This document shows positions 1 to 9,339 of a stretch of DNA of 64,000 nucleotides, in pieces. The stretch covers positions 91,630 through 155,629 of the forward strand of contig NZ_BAEP01000070.1 of NCBI RefSeq assembly GCF_000315015.1, written 5' to 3'. Below the pieces are notes generated by a model, which saw nothing but the letters and a program-made list of their open reading frames with translations, did no database searches and was not told where the DNA came from. Position numbers and translations under genes: made by a program. The DNA is from Paraglaciecola mesophila KMM 241. Lineage in GTDB: Bacteria > Pseudomonadota > Gammaproteobacteria > Enterobacterales > Alteromonadaceae. Each line of letters begins with the position of its first letter. Within the stretch, counting starts at the first letter, position 1.

Positions 1-154
1 CGATCGAAATAATGTCACAATCGCCGCGAAGAACAGCATTAAACCAAACACTGGCATTGTCTGCTAAAAGCACTTTGCCCATAACATGACTACCAGGCGC
101 GATGAAAACGTCTTTACCAACGCTAACGGTGTCCTTTCCTAATGAATACAACAT
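1..154 (-). CDS. gamma-carbonic anhydrase-like hexapeptide-repeat protein (5' part only)
   Basis: Only the first 51 codons lie in the window; the gene runs off the left edge. The reading starts MLYSLGKDTVSVGKDVFIAP and continues with the spaced hydrophobic/glycine pattern of left-handed beta-helix proteins of the YrdA/PaaY gamma-carbonic anhydrase family, including a VWFNAVLRGD stretch typical of that family. The ATG at 154 is preceded by an AAGGAG ribosome-binding site, which fixes the start. It lies just upstream of tesB on the other side of a 14-bp gap in gene order (tesB is upstream on the minus strand). The metal ligands lie beyond the edge, so whether it is an active carbonic anhydrase or another acyl-transferase-like relative cannot be judged. 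Confidence 0.8.
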   Translation of the reverse strand, partial: MLYSLGKDTVSVGKDVFIAPGSHVMGKVLLADNASVWFNAVLRGDCDIISI

Positions 155-168
155 GTTTTCTCCTTAGA

Positions 169-1023
169 TTAAATTTTGCGCATTAAGCCTTCTTGCATAC
201 TTGACGCAACAAGCTTGCCTTGACGATTAAAGAATTGACCACGCACTAAACCACGCGCACCGCCGCTAAACGGGCTTTCAGCACAATATAAAACCCAATC
301 ATCAAAATCGAATGGATGGTGAAACCACACCGCATGGTCGATTGTTGCCATAATTAAATTCTTATCTCGAACGGACACACCGTGGGGTTGAATAGCCGTT
401 GACAGAAAATGATAATCTGACGCGTACGACAGCATCGCTTGATTCAAATGGACATTGCCGAGTAATGCCTCTTCTGCTTTCATCCAAATATAGCGTTTTG
501 GCTCATGCACACCTGGATTTACCGGGTCAATTTGCTGAACAGAGCGCGTATCTAATGGTTTATGGTAAGCAATGGCTTCGCGCATGCGCGTTGATAACTT
601 TCCCAATTCCTTATCATCAAATGTGGTGTCTCTGGGCAAATCTTCTGGCATGGGTACATCTGGCATCTGGGCAAACTGGTGCTCTAATCCTTGCTCCGGT
701 TGCTGAAAAGACGCTGTCATATAAAATATACTGCGACCATTTTGAATGGCTTTTACCCGACGAGTCGAAAAGCTGCGCCCGTCACGTACGGTTTGCACAT
801 CAAACACCACTGGTTTTTTAGCATCCCCGGGTAACAAAAAATAGGCATGAAATGAATGTGCGACTCGCCCATCTGGCAAGGTTAATTGCGCAGCTGCTAT
901 AGCTTGCCCCATGACTTGTCCGCCAAATAAGGCGCGAAAGCCGAGATCCCAGCTTTGTCCGCGAAATAACCCATCTTCTATTTTTTCTAGGGTAAGTAAA
1001 TCTACTAATTTAATATCGCTCAT
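169..1023 (-). CDS. tesB: acyl-CoA thioesterase II
   Basis: TesB hydrolyses acyl-CoA esters to free fatty acid and CoA in the cytoplasm. The 284-residue protein has the double hot-dog layout of the family and matches its usual length. The catalytic triad known from E. coli TesB (Asp204, Thr228, Gln278) is present at Asp203 (in LSYASDYHF), Thr228 (in MATIDHAVWFHHP) and Gln277 (SSMQEGL). The N-terminal domain carries the GGQVMGQA and SFHAYFL motifs. It ends 14 bp before the carbonic-anhydrase-like gene, so the two are probably co-transcribed. No sign of damage or transfer. Confidence 0.96.
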   Translation of the reverse strand: MSDIKLVDLLTLEKIEDGLFRGQSWDLGFRALFGGQVMGQAIAAAQLTLPDGRVAHSFHAYFLLPGDAKKPVVFDVQTVRDGRSFSTRRVKAIQNGRSIFYMTASFQQPEQGLEHQFAQMPDVPMPEDLPRDTTFDDKELGKLSTRMREAIAYHKPLDTRSVQQIDPVNPGVHEPKRYIWMKAEEALLGNVHLNQAMLSYASDYHFLSTAIQPHGVSVRDKNLIMATIDHAVWFHHPFDFDDWVLYCAESPFSGGARGLVRGQFFNRQGKLVASSMQEGLMRKI

Positions 1024-1060
1024 AATCTCTCAAAGGTGTGCATAATGTGTATTGACAAAC

Positions 1061-2911
1061 TCACGATCCTGCTGCTCGTTCAATGTAAGGGTTTCGTGGA
1101 TAAAATTTATCAGGTAAATGGGCTTGATGCTCGAAAAAACGCGTATCTTTGTAGGGCAGCTTCATAAAACCTGACATGCCGACGCCTTGAATGCTCGGTA
1201 CTAACGCTATAATTTCACTCAGCAAATGCGCAAACTCAACTTCTGATGTGTGATCGAGCAAGGTATAATAACTGTGAATTTTAAGGTGGGTTGGCAAGGC
1301 TTCGAAAATGATACAACCCGTGTGATGAATTGCGTTTAACTGGTGAATAATACTCATCAACTCATCTGGCAAAGTTAGCAGCTCATCAGGATCGGCTCCA
1401 TCCTCGAAATAGGAATGCATGCGACTTTCATCTTCTTGCACTGATATGTTGTTAAGCTCATAAGGTATACGCATGTTAGGCTCAGGCACAAAGGGCGTGT
1501 TCTCATCATCCCGTTCAATATGTAAGGTATCACGTGCGTTGAACATGCAGCTTTTAAACACCCCTACCCGATGAATAGAGCGTGCTAATGTCACAATGTT
1601 ATTCACCGTGGCATCAAATGCACTTTTTAGCTGTGGATCATAAATATTTAAGCTGGAGTCGATAAATATCCCTTGCGGAGTCCAGCGCACTGCTAAACCG
1701 CCTACTACAGGATATTTACCTAAGCGACTGACCTCTGAAATAAAGGCTTTTTCAGTTTCCCCCATGCCTTGTAAGTAATTCTTATAATAGCGTTCAAATT
1801 GTTCGTCGTTGAGATAACGTAGTTCTTCAGTGCTTTGGTATGCTTCTGCGCGCAAAAATGACTTTCTGGAGCTGTACACGACCGTATCTATCTCTCGTGA
1901 TTTTTGATGGCTCCAACCTGGGATCATGGCTGTGGGTTGTGGCGGATCCTGCGGACTAAACACCAGATTTTTTAAGTGCTGAATGTTGTTGAGTAAATAA
2001 TCACCGCCCTGAGCGCGCTTTTGCTCATCATCACTGAGCATGGCGGTTAATATCTCAGCCAGCATTTTGGGTAATCCTAACGCATTCGGCCTGATAACTT
2101 GTGCCCCAAAACGGCTAGATTGACCAGACGCCAACGCGTATAAGGTACTTGCCAGACCTTGTTCATCAAATCGCGGGGATGATAAGCTACCACTCAGTTG
2201 TTCTGGCCCAATGAAATACACATCCCCTAACCTAGCATTGGTTTGCTGCATATCACTGGACATAAGGTCCATCACATTATTTGCCAAATAATTGCCTTGG
2301 GCATCTAGTTGAGCAAAAACAGATGAGCCCCAATCGATTAAACCAACTTCTTCGGTCATAGGGTCAAACACAATGTTAGATGGCTTTATGTCACCATGTA
2401 CTATGGGCTTGGGGTGTCCATTTTGGTTAAACGTGCGCAACGTCTGCAGAATGTCAGCTAACTGTACTGCAATTTTCACCACCAGCCTTGGGGATAACGG
2501 CCCGTGTTCCAGTGACACTTTTTCCAGATCTTTACCTTCTGCTCGTTGCATCACCAAGATAGATTGCTTTTTGATACGCTGGAAAGTGATTAGGCTCGGA
2601 ACGTGAGCATGGGCAACGTGACCCAACATATACGCTTCTTCCTCAAGGCGATCTTGTACGTGCTGGGGTAAGTTGGCCCGTGAGAACTTAAACACATAAT
2701 GCTTTGACGGGTCATACGTTGGCTTACCCGCAAAGGCAAAACCAAACGCGCCCTTACCGATAAGCTCTATGTCTTTATATCCCAATCGGGTTAGCTGTTC
2801 AGTACACAGCTTGAACCAATCTTTTAGCTTTTGCGCATCCTTGTGGGATAACAAATAGATAGACTGTTCATCAGGAATATAAAAGTGTTTAAGATCTGTT
2901 TGGGCAACCAT
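1061..2911 (-). CDS. eukaryotic-type Ser/Thr protein kinase with unknown C-terminal half
   Basis: A 616-residue soluble protein. Residues about 45-320 form a protein-kinase fold: glycine-rich loop GKGAFGFAFAG (52-62), presumed beta-3 lysine K75 in YVFKFSR, catalytic loop HGDIKPSN with D174 and N179, and DWG at 192-194 in place of the usual DFG. All residues needed for phosphotransfer are there, so it is probably active. The C-terminal ~280 residues match no domain I recognise, and there is no membrane segment to suggest a sensor of the PknB type. ATG at 2911 has an AAGGA site upstream. It follows rlmJ (start of kinase 25 bp after the rlmJ stop), suggesting one transcript. The substrate is unknown. 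Confidence 0.85.
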   Translation of the reverse strand: MVAQTDLKHFYIPDEQSIYLLSHKDAQKLKDWFKLCTEQLTRLGYKDIELIGKGAFGFAFAGKPTYDPSKHYVFKFSRANLPQHVQDRLEEEAYMLGHVAHAHVPSLITFQRIKKQSILVMQRAEGKDLEKVSLEHGPLSPRLVVKIAVQLADILQTLRTFNQNGHPKPIVHGDIKPSNIVFDPMTEEVGLIDWGSSVFAQLDAQGNYLANNVMDLMSSDMQQTNARLGDVYFIGPEQLSGSLSSPRFDEQGLASTLYALASGQSSRFGAQVIRPNALGLPKMLAEILTAMLSDDEQKRAQGGDYLLNNIQHLKNLVFSPQDPPQPTAMIPGWSHQKSREIDTVVYSSRKSFLRAEAYQSTEELRYLNDEQFERYYKNYLQGMGETEKAFISEVSRLGKYPVVGGLAVRWTPQGIFIDSSLNIYDPQLKSAFDATVNNIVTLARSIHRVGVFKSCMFNARDTLHIERDDENTPFVPEPNMRIPYELNNISVQEDESRMHSYFEDGADPDELLTLPDELMSIIHQLNAIHHTGCIIFEALPTHLKIHSYYTLLDHTSEVEFAHLLSEIIALVPSIQGVGMSGFMKLPYKDTRFFEHQAHLPDKFYPRNPYIERAAGS

Positions 2912-2935
2912 AGATTCCTTGAGCCTGCGAGCGCC

Positions 2936-3817
2936 TTAAGCCTCTTCCACCAGCCAGTTAACCACAAATGAAGCGTGTTTGTGTTGAGCCATAACAGGTG
3001 TTAGCTCACCTAAGCAATCGCGTATTTGCACGTCTAACTGCCACGGCGCATTGATGATCGCCATACCTGAGCCATACATTCCGGCAAATGTATCAGGGTT
3101 TTGAACCGCTAGTTCTACTTGCAGTACATTCTTAAAGCCTTGCTGAGTAAGAGCCTCGAGCATTTTTTGACTTTTCTTATGCTTAGTTGTGGCGCGTTCA
3201 AAACCATCAGCCTGGTCTTCATCGCGTTTCGATAACAAAGGATACCAAATAGCATAAATACCTGTCGGCCAACGCTTATACGCCTTACTGATAGCGTCAA
3301 CCACTAATTGATAGTCTTCTGGTGTTTCGTATGACGGATCTGTCAGCACTAGACCCCGCTTTAGCGCTGGGGGCACCAGCGCAATCAATCCTTCGTAGCC
3401 ATCTCTGTGATGGACTGAAACATGGGAGCCTGTTATTTGGCGCTTCAGATTAATCACCTCTTGATTATTCCATTCCATCAGGTGCAACTGGTCTTGATCC
3501 CGCATTAACACACGGGCTATTTCAGGTGATCCAGGATATTGCTGAAGCTTTAAATAACTACTGGTAAGTTCTTGATATGCCAAAACTGTTGGCTCAGCGC
3601 CCGAATAATCAGCTAACCGTGCAATGCCTTGCTGGAACTCTTTGGTCTTTAAAGATTGTTCAGAGGACAAGTCGTACAAGCCCGCGCCACTGTGGGTATC
3701 AATATAGGTGAACCCTTTGTCTTTTTGTTTTAACTTGTCGATGATCAACATCTGGCAAATGTGTTTCAACACATCTGCGTGATTACCTGCATGATAGCCG
3801 TGGCGATAACTAAACAA
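2936..3817 (-). CDS. rlmJ: 23S rRNA (adenine-2030-N6)-methyltransferase
   Basis: RlmJ uses S-adenosylmethionine to methylate N6 of A2030 in 23S rRNA. The 293-residue protein begins with the family's hallmark MFSYRHGYHAGNHADVLKH and carries YIDTHSGAGLYDL, the cofactor-binding region. The catalytic tetrad is DPSY at 160-163, where most members have DPPY; the change of the second proline to serine is notable but the Asp and Tyr are kept. Length is close to the E. coli enzyme (280). It stands first in a likely two-gene unit with the protein kinase. Confidence 0.95.
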   Translation of the reverse strand: MFSYRHGYHAGNHADVLKHICQMLIIDKLKQKDKGFTYIDTHSGAGLYDLSSEQSLKTKEFQQGIARLADYSGAEPTVLAYQELTSSYLKLQQYPGSPEIARVLMRDQDQLHLMEWNNQEVINLKRQITGSHVSVHHRDGYEGLIALVPPALKRGLVLTDPSYETPEDYQLVVDAISKAYKRWPTGIYAIWYPLLSKRDEDQADGFERATTKHKKSQKMLEALTQQGFKNVLQVELAVQNPDTFAGMYGSGMAIINAPWQLDVQIRDCLGELTPVMAQHKHASFVVNWLVEEA

Positions 3818-3899
3818 CTGATTGACTCCTTGATAACTCGATACTGTCTTTGGCGTGATAGCCCATAGCGCTAGTTTACCTTGTCATTGGCGTTAAGCA

Positions 3900-3931
3900 A
3901 AAACAAACCCGCATGTAGCGGGCTTGTGTTT
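3900..3931 (-). terminator. rho-independent terminator of the bkd operon
   Basis: Read on the minus strand, AAGCCCGC-TACAT-GCGGGTTT forms an 8-bp stem followed by a run rich in T (TGTTTTTG). It lies about 40 bp past the E2 stop codon. Confidence 0.8.
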
Positions 3932-3969
3932 GGTTATGTTCTCGGAATTTTACTTCGCTGATGAGCGCA

Positions 3970-5637
3970 CTAGCGCAATGTGCCTAGCATTTTCATTGGT
4001 TGTTCAATATACGACTTCCATAAGTTATTAAACCTGACCATAGTCGCTCCATCGATAATGCGGTGATCACCTGACCAGCTCACATGCATGATATTCACAG
4101 CTCGCACCTGATCATTTTCATCAAAACGCGGCAAACGCTGAATTTTCCCTAAGGCCACAATCGCGGCTTCAGGATGATTAATCACTGGCGTTGCGACCGT
4201 ACCACCAAGCACACCAATATTTGATATGCTGATAGTACCACCAGAAATATCAGCCGTTTTTAAACGCCCTTCTCTTGCCTGCTCAATCAACTCAGAAGCA
4301 CGCTTGGCAATATCGAATATTGACATATCTTGCACGCCTTTAATGTTAGGTACCATCAAACCGAGTTTTCCGTCCACCGCAAACCCAATATTGTGCTCAT
4401 CGAAATAGGTTAGCTGTGTACAGTCATCGTTAACTTGACTGTTGATCACAGGATAGGCTTTCAATGCCAATGATAAGGCTTTGATGAAAAACGGCATAAA
4501 GCTTAATTTTACACCTTGCTCACTAAAGTCATCTTTTAATTGACTGCGAAGGGCAATCAAAGCATCCATTTGGATCTCTTCACTAACCGTGAAATGAGGA
4601 ATAGTCGACACACTGTGCTTCATCTGCCTTGCCATTGCGGCCTTTATACCGCTAATTCGCTCAACTCGCGTTTCACCTTGTACTTTACTATGGGTGATGC
4701 TTAATGAATCACTTTGCGTTTGAGCGCTAACAATACCCGACTTCGCTGGCTGCTGCGTTAAATCACATTTCAAAATACGCCCTTTATCCCCTGACCCTTG
4801 CACGTTCGATAAATCAATGTCTTGCTCTCGGGCCACACGACGAACTGCTGGGCTAGCCAAAACTTTGTGATTGACCTTTGAGACCTTAGACAAGGTATCT
4901 TGCTGCGCTTGGCTGCCAGCCAGTGCGGATGAAGTCTGTGTTTTCGTATCTGTTGATGTCATTGGAGTAGAGCTTGCTAATGGCAGCAGCGGTTTGTTGT
5001 CAGCGCCCGCCACCCGCATAGTAAAAAGTGCTGAATGAACGTTAGCGATATCACCTTGCTGGTAACACAGGCTAACAATCGTACCACTGTGCTTTGCCGG
5101 AATTTCGACCAATGCCTTGTCCGTCATGACTTCCACAACGGGCTGATCTTCAATGACATCCTCACCTTCACTCACCAGCCACTTGACGAGTTCGCACTCT
5201 ACAATTCCCTCCCCAATATCTGGCAAGATGAAGGTTTCTAAGGCACCGTCTGGAGCTGCTTCAAAATCTGTCGCCTGCCCATTTTCGGCTCTTTGTTGAT
5301 TAACGTTACTGGTTTTTTTACTGGGGTCATTGCCGTTAGCATGATCAGTAGCGATTTTACCTGTAGCGTCGTGTGAATCGCTAGATGAGCTACTTTCGTA
5401 CCCTTCAATCTCCATAGCAAATAAAGGTTTATGCACTTGGGCTATTTCGCCGGCATGATAATAAAGTTTTTTTACTGTGCCACTGAACATAGCAGGAATT
5501 TGCACTGTGGCTTTGTCTGTCATGACCTCAGCTACGGGCTGGTCTTCTATTATGCTATCGCCCTCACAGACGAGCCATTCTAGCAACTCACACTCTACAA
5601 TCCCTTCACCAATATCTGGCAAAATAAAGTCTTTCAT
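3970..5637 (-). CDS. bkdB: branched-chain 2-oxo acid dehydrogenase E2 (dihydrolipoyl acyltransferase), two lipoyl domains
   Basis: The 555-residue E2 core of a 2-oxo acid dehydrogenase complex, transferring acyl groups from E1 to CoA. It has two N-terminal lipoyl domains, each starting with ILPDIGEGIVECEL, with lipoyl-lysines at K42 and K174 in MTDKA. A flexible Ser/Thr/Gln-rich linker follows, then a peripheral-subunit-binding domain (ASPAVRRVARE, ~261-293) and the catalytic domain ending in SGDHRIIDG (active-site H525, D529). Two lipoyl domains rather than one is variable within the family. It follows E1alpha and E1beta in the same operon. A dedicated E3 gene is not seen here, so the complex must borrow lipoamide dehydrogenase from elsewhere. 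Substrate preference for branched-chain oxo acids is inferred from the DIGEG motif and subunit order. Confidence 0.9.
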   Translation of the reverse strand: MKDFILPDIGEGIVECELLEWLVCEGDSIIEDQPVAEVMTDKATVQIPAMFSGTVKKLYYHAGEIAQVHKPLFAMEIEGYESSSSSDSHDATGKIATDHANGNDPSKKTSNVNQQRAENGQATDFEAAPDGALETFILPDIGEGIVECELVKWLVSEGEDVIEDQPVVEVMTDKALVEIPAKHSGTIVSLCYQQGDIANVHSALFTMRVAGADNKPLLPLASSTPMTSTDTKTQTSSALAGSQAQQDTLSKVSKVNHKVLASPAVRRVAREQDIDLSNVQGSGDKGRILKCDLTQQPAKSGIVSAQTQSDSLSITHSKVQGETRVERISGIKAAMARQMKHSVSTIPHFTVSEEIQMDALIALRSQLKDDFSEQGVKLSFMPFFIKALSLALKAYPVINSQVNDDCTQLTYFDEHNIGFAVDGKLGLMVPNIKGVQDMSIFDIAKRASELIEQAREGRLKTADISGGTISISNIGVLGGTVATPVINHPEAAIVALGKIQRLPRFDENDQVRAVNIMHVSWSGDHRIIDGATMVRFNNLWKSYIEQPMKMLGTLR

Positions 5638-5660
5638 TTCATTTTCCTCGATATGGTTGA

Positions 5661-6638
5661 TTAAAAATTCACGCAGCGCTTAATGGCTTCGTAAGTTTTA
5701 AGATGATCCGGCATATATTCTTTTTCATGTGCTAGCGGATACGGCGTGTCTAATCCACACACTCGGGTTATCGGTGACTCTAAGTACAAAAAGCAGCGCT
5801 CTTGTACAGTAGCCGATATTTCACTGGCAAACCCGCCCGTTTGCGGTGCTTCATGGTTTATAAGTAATCGCCCAGTCTTTTTCACCGACTCGCTCACCGT
5901 CTGGGCATCCCATGGCAAAATACTGCGTAAATCGATAATTTCACAAGAAATGCCATCGTTTTCAGCCATTTCAGCTGCTTTTTCGATTACCTCTACCTGA
6001 GCCCCCCAGGCCAGTAAGCTAATATGCTCACCTTTTTTAACCACCTCAGCTTTACCTAATGGCAGCTCATAATCTTCTTCAGGCACGTCACCCACAGACG
6101 CGCGGTATAAACGTTTAGGCTCCATGAACAAAACAGGGTTATCGTCACGAATGGACGCTAAGAGTAAGCCTTTAGCTTGATAAGGATTACGCGGGATAAC
6201 GATTTTCATACCAGGTATGTGAGCAAAAAAAGCTTCTGGGGATTGTGAATGATATAAGCCACCAGCAATACCACCGCCATATGGAGTACGAATGGTCAGG
6301 GTGCCACAGGTGAACTGCCCACCAGAGCGATAACGAAACTTGGCCGTTTCATTCACTATTTGGTCGAACGCAGGAAAGATATAATCACCAAATTGAATTT
6401 CAGCTACTGGCACTGAGCCTTGCGATGCCAAACCATTAGCGAAGCCAATAATCCCCTGCTCAGTAAGTGGTGTATTAAAACAGCGGCCTTTACCAAATTG
6501 GTGCTGTAAATTACTGGTCGCTCTAAATACCCCCCCGAAGTGACCTACGTCCTCGCCAAATACCATGACCTTCTCATCTTCGGTCATGGCCGTAATCAAA
6601 GCATTATTGATTGCCTGTAGCATGTTCATTTTAGTCAT
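5661..6638 (-). CDS. bkdA2: branched-chain 2-oxo acid dehydrogenase E1 component, beta subunit
   Basis: The 325-residue thiamine-diphosphate-dependent E1 beta subunit. Family features seen are [18 protein letters not shown] near residue 25, [14 protein letters not shown] near 57, and [20 protein letters not shown] near 125. The C-terminal half holds the [17 protein letters not shown] segment of the transketolase C-domain. Its ATG overlaps the end of the E1alpha gene by 8 bp, which implies translational coupling and equal subunit supply. The E2 gene begins 23 bp after its stop. Confidence 0.93.
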   Translation of the reverse strand: MTKMNMLQAINNALITAMTEDEKVMVFGEDVGHFGGVFRATSNLQHQFGKGRCFNTPLTEQGIIGFANGLASQGSVPVAEIQFGDYIFPAFDQIVNETAKFRYRSGGQFTCGTLTIRTPYGGGIAGGLYHSQSPEAFFAHIPGMKIVIPRNPYQAKGLLLASIRDDNPVLFMEPKRLYRASVGDVPEEDYELPLGKAEVVKKGEHISLLAWGAQVEVIEKAAEMAENDGISCEIIDLRSILPWDAQTVSESVKKTGRLLINHEAPQTGGFASEISATVQERCFLYLESPITRVCGLDTPYPLAHEKEYMPDHLKTYEAIKRCVNF

Positions 6639-7827
6639 GGCGGATCCTCCCAGACGTTTTCGGGTATGCTTCTGGGTACAAACTGATGTGTTTTTTTAAC
6701 TCGCTCAATTGCTCTTTTAAATGCCAAGGGGGGGCGTCATACACATCGTTAATCAAATCATCAATTTCACAGATATCGACTTGCTCTGCTTTTTTCATTG
6801 CAGCGAGCACCTCTTGACGGGTTTGTTCAACAAATTGTTTGTGTTGCTCTTCGTCAAGCCAATCTTTGCTTTTCATCCAGTTTTCGAAGCGTTGAACAGG
6901 GTCTTTTACGCGCCATTTTTGTTCTTCTTCTTTTGAGCGATAACCCGTTGGATCGTCTGACGTAGAGTGCGCCGCCAAACGGTACGTCATGGCTTCAATT
7001 AATACTGGGCAGTGTTCTTTAAGGGCTATTTCCCTGGCTTTCTGTGTCGCTAGGTATACGGCAAGCACATCATTGCCATCGACTCGAATCGTTTTGATGC
7101 CATAACCCAAGCCGCGAGATGCAATACCGTCACCGCTGAATTGCTCATTGGCCGGTGTAGAAATAGCGTAGCCATTATTTCGACAAAAGAAGATTACGGG
7201 GCAATTTAACACCGAAGCCATGTTAAGGCCGGCGTGAAAATCCCCTTCAGAAGCGGCACCTTCGCCAAAATAACAAATGGTTAAGGCTTCATTACCTGCC
7301 ATTTTTTGCCCATAGGCATAGCCTGCCGCTTGGGGAATTTGCGTACCTAATGGTGATGATATAGTCATAAAGTTAAGGGCCTTATCACCATAGTGAATCG
7401 GCATCTGGCGACCCTTGTTAGGGTCAAGTTTATTACTAAACATCTGATTCATGAATTGTTCAGTGCGATAACCTCGATAGGCTAATGCGCCTTGCTCTCG
7501 ATATTGCGACATGATCATATCGTTATCACTCAGGGCGGCAGCACTACCTATGATAGATGCTTCTTCGCCACTGCACGCTAGATAAAAACTGATACGACCT
7601 TGGCGCTGAGCGCCGACCATTCGCTCGTCCAGAACACGTATATAATGCATGGTCCTGAAAATCTTTAACGCTGCCTCTTTATCGATTTCAGGCATGTCTG
7701 CGTCACTGTGCACACTGCCATCTGGCTGCAATATTTGCAGCATAGGAATATCAACCGTGCCCTTATCAATAACGTTGACCTTGTGACTGATCCCCACATC
7801 CGAGAGATGATTTCTTTCGTCCACCAT
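6631..7827 (-). CDS. bkdA1: branched-chain 2-oxo acid dehydrogenase E1 component, alpha subunit
   Basis: E1 alpha binds thiamine diphosphate and decarboxylates the branched-chain oxo acid. The ThDP motif is clear: [18 protein letters not shown] through CRNNGYAIS. An upstream in-frame ATG at 7866 exists, but it lacks a ribosome-binding site. The ATG at 7827 follows AAGAGGG, and its product [12 protein letters not shown] is preferred (398 residues, near the family's usual ~400-410). The [11 protein letters not shown] segment of the phosphorylation-loop region is present. It is the first gene of the E1alpha-E1beta-E2 operon; the leader lies in the ~400-bp gap upstream. Confidence 0.92.
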   Translation of the reverse strand: MVDERNHLSDVGISHKVNVIDKGTVDIPMLQILQPDGSVHSDADMPEIDKEAALKIFRTMHYIRVLDERMVGAQRQGRISFYLACSGEEASIIGSAAALSDNDMIMSQYREQGALAYRGYRTEQFMNQMFSNKLDPNKGRQMPIHYGDKALNFMTISSPLGTQIPQAAGYAYGQKMAGNEALTICYFGEGAASEGDFHAGLNMASVLNCPVIFFCRNNGYAISTPANEQFSGDGIASRGLGYGIKTIRVDGNDVLAVYLATQKAREIALKEHCPVLIEAMTYRLAAHSTSDDPTGYRSKEEEQKWRVKDPVQRFENWMKSKDWLDEEQHKQFVEQTRQEVLAAMKKAEQVDICEIDDLINDVYDAPPWHLKEQLSELKKHISLYPEAYPKTSGRIRHD

Positions 7828-8230
7828 AAACCCTCTTATATAACCAACACCGCCAAAATTGACCATGTTTATAAATTGTTACTTGAGTGTTAATGCTAGT
7901 GCAATTGCTAGGATGAGTCGTTTCCAAATTCCAACTGAAATTAACAAAAGAAGGGATAAGCATTCTAATTAATACGTCAAAATATGATGTTTATCCGCTT
8001 TTTTAAATAGCGACTCTGCTATGACTTTCAAAGTTAATTTTTCGTTGAAAAATGAGACGCTGATATTTAAAAAAGGTTTGGAACACAAAGACGTTAAATA
8101 AGAAGAGAAATATTGTACGCAAAAAAATGATGCCTTTATCTATACACTTTGCATAGATAAAGGCGACATATTCCGCTTAATCTGGGTTGGTTACCCTTTT
8201 CAACCCTTTGTGTATCTGGCTCTGGGCCAT
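7828..8230. other. intergenic region upstream of bkdA1 and downstream of the DUF2189 gene
   Basis: An AT-rich gap of about 400 bp without a convincing gene. It contains the terminator of the DUF2189 gene at its right end. The rest presumably holds the bkd promoter; a TTGACG with a poor TATCCC 16 bases downstream on the minus strand is the best candidate near 7965-7985 and is weak. Confidence 0.5.
8121..8164 (-). terminator. rho-independent terminator of the DUF2189 gene
   Basis: A perfect 12-bp inverted repeat GCCTTTATCTAT (8132-8143) / ATAGATAAAGGC (8153-8164). On the minus strand it is followed within four bases by a run of seven T (8121-8127). Confidence 0.85.
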
Positions 8231-9025
8231 TTAGGCATAAAGGCGTTTGCGTTTGACTTCAATGCAGTCGATATAGCCGTGCCAGGTGGCAAAGCCAATT
8301 AGTGGCATAAGAATGATAAAACCGAAGAACTGTGTGGCGAACCCAATCAAAACGCTCACAAAAATAATGCTGGCCCAAAAAAGCATTGGGATTTTGTTGC
8401 TCCACACGGCGTTCATACTCGTTAGAACGGCAGTGGCTAAATCTACTTTGCGCTCCATTAAAATAGGCTGAGTAAAGGCACTTAAAAAGAACACCAGCAA
8501 GGTAAAGCCCGCTCCGATCACCCCGCCTAAGGCAAGAAATGGAAATAGATTCGCGTAGTTTTCATCTAAATAAGGCGGGTAAAGGGCATGAATTAAAGAT
8601 GCAACACGCAACCAGAAAATCATTAATACCATTAATAGAATGCCCAATCCCCATTCATTCACGGCGTTGCGTTTTACTGCTTTAATACTGTGCCACAAAG
8701 AAGGCTTGTGACCTTTCTCAAGCTCCCAGCTAATGTCGTAAAGACCGGCGGCCAGAAAAGGACCAATCAACATAAAACATACAATCGCCGGCATGATTAC
8801 TAAATGCCAACCCGTTAGTTTGACTAAATATGTAATGAACCAAGGAATTGCGGCAAAGAAAACACCAAAAATTAACGTTAATATGGGCGCTCGCATGGCA
8901 TCTTGAAACCCAAGCTTAAGCCACGTGATGGGATCAGATATCGACAATTGGCGGCATGGTATAACGCGGGCAATACGACTATCTGTAATCGCATTTTGCG
9001 GGGCATCTTTAAAGGACTGTGACAT
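8231..9025 (-). CDS. DUF2189 family inner-membrane protein
   Basis: An integral membrane protein of 264 residues with about six hydrophobic segments. It includes APILTLIFGVFFAAIPWFI, a long segment in the MPAIVCFMLIGPFLAAGLY region, and a C-terminal pair ending in MPLIGFATWHGYIDCIE. The pattern with conserved GPFLAAGLYDISWELEKG and a final ATWHGY fits the DUF2189 family of unknown function. The ATG at 9025 is chosen over a TTG five codons upstream because GGAG lies nine bases before it. Transcribed alone, with its own terminator. No function is proposed. Confidence 0.8.
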   Translation of the reverse strand: MSQSFKDAPQNAITDSRIARVIPCRQLSISDPITWLKLGFQDAMRAPILTLIFGVFFAAIPWFITYLVKLTGWHLVIMPAIVCFMLIGPFLAAGLYDISWELEKGHKPSLWHSIKAVKRNAVNEWGLGILLMVLMIFWLRVASLIHALYPPYLDENYANLFPFLALGGVIGAGFTLLVFFLSAFTQPILMERKVDLATAVLTSMNAVWSNKIPMLFWASIIFVSVLIGFATQFFGFIILMPLIGFATWHGYIDCIEVKRKRLYA

Positions 9026-9339
9026 AGAGAGGTACTCCAAACAAAATAAAGAAATTTATCGTCTGTTTTGTCTTACTGCTCTTTTAGACTAATCCTATAT
9101 ACGGGACTTGTCAGGTAAAAAGATCCAACTATTAACATTTGTCGATTAAGTACAACATTATAGTTGGGTATTATCGCCAATTGCAGGGACAGTCATGCGA
9201 TTAGCTTCGTCTTCCTATAGTTTCAAGATCCCATATTCTCCCTATCATGAAATAAAAGACCAGAACTCACATTTATGCTTAACATCCCCTAGTGCACTGT
9301 ATTACCCTTGGTGCCACCTACCGTTAGCTAACGTAAATC
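9026..9339. other. divergent promoter region between the DUF2189 gene and alaA
   Basis: About 314 bp between two divergent genes. No open frame of note and no clear operator. It must carry both promoters, but I see no box pair good enough to mark. Confidence 0.5.

Noticed and set aside
399..821. Plus-strand open frame of 140 codons
   Set aside because: It lies antisense within tesB, with no ribosome-binding site or family pattern; tesB on the other strand is certain.
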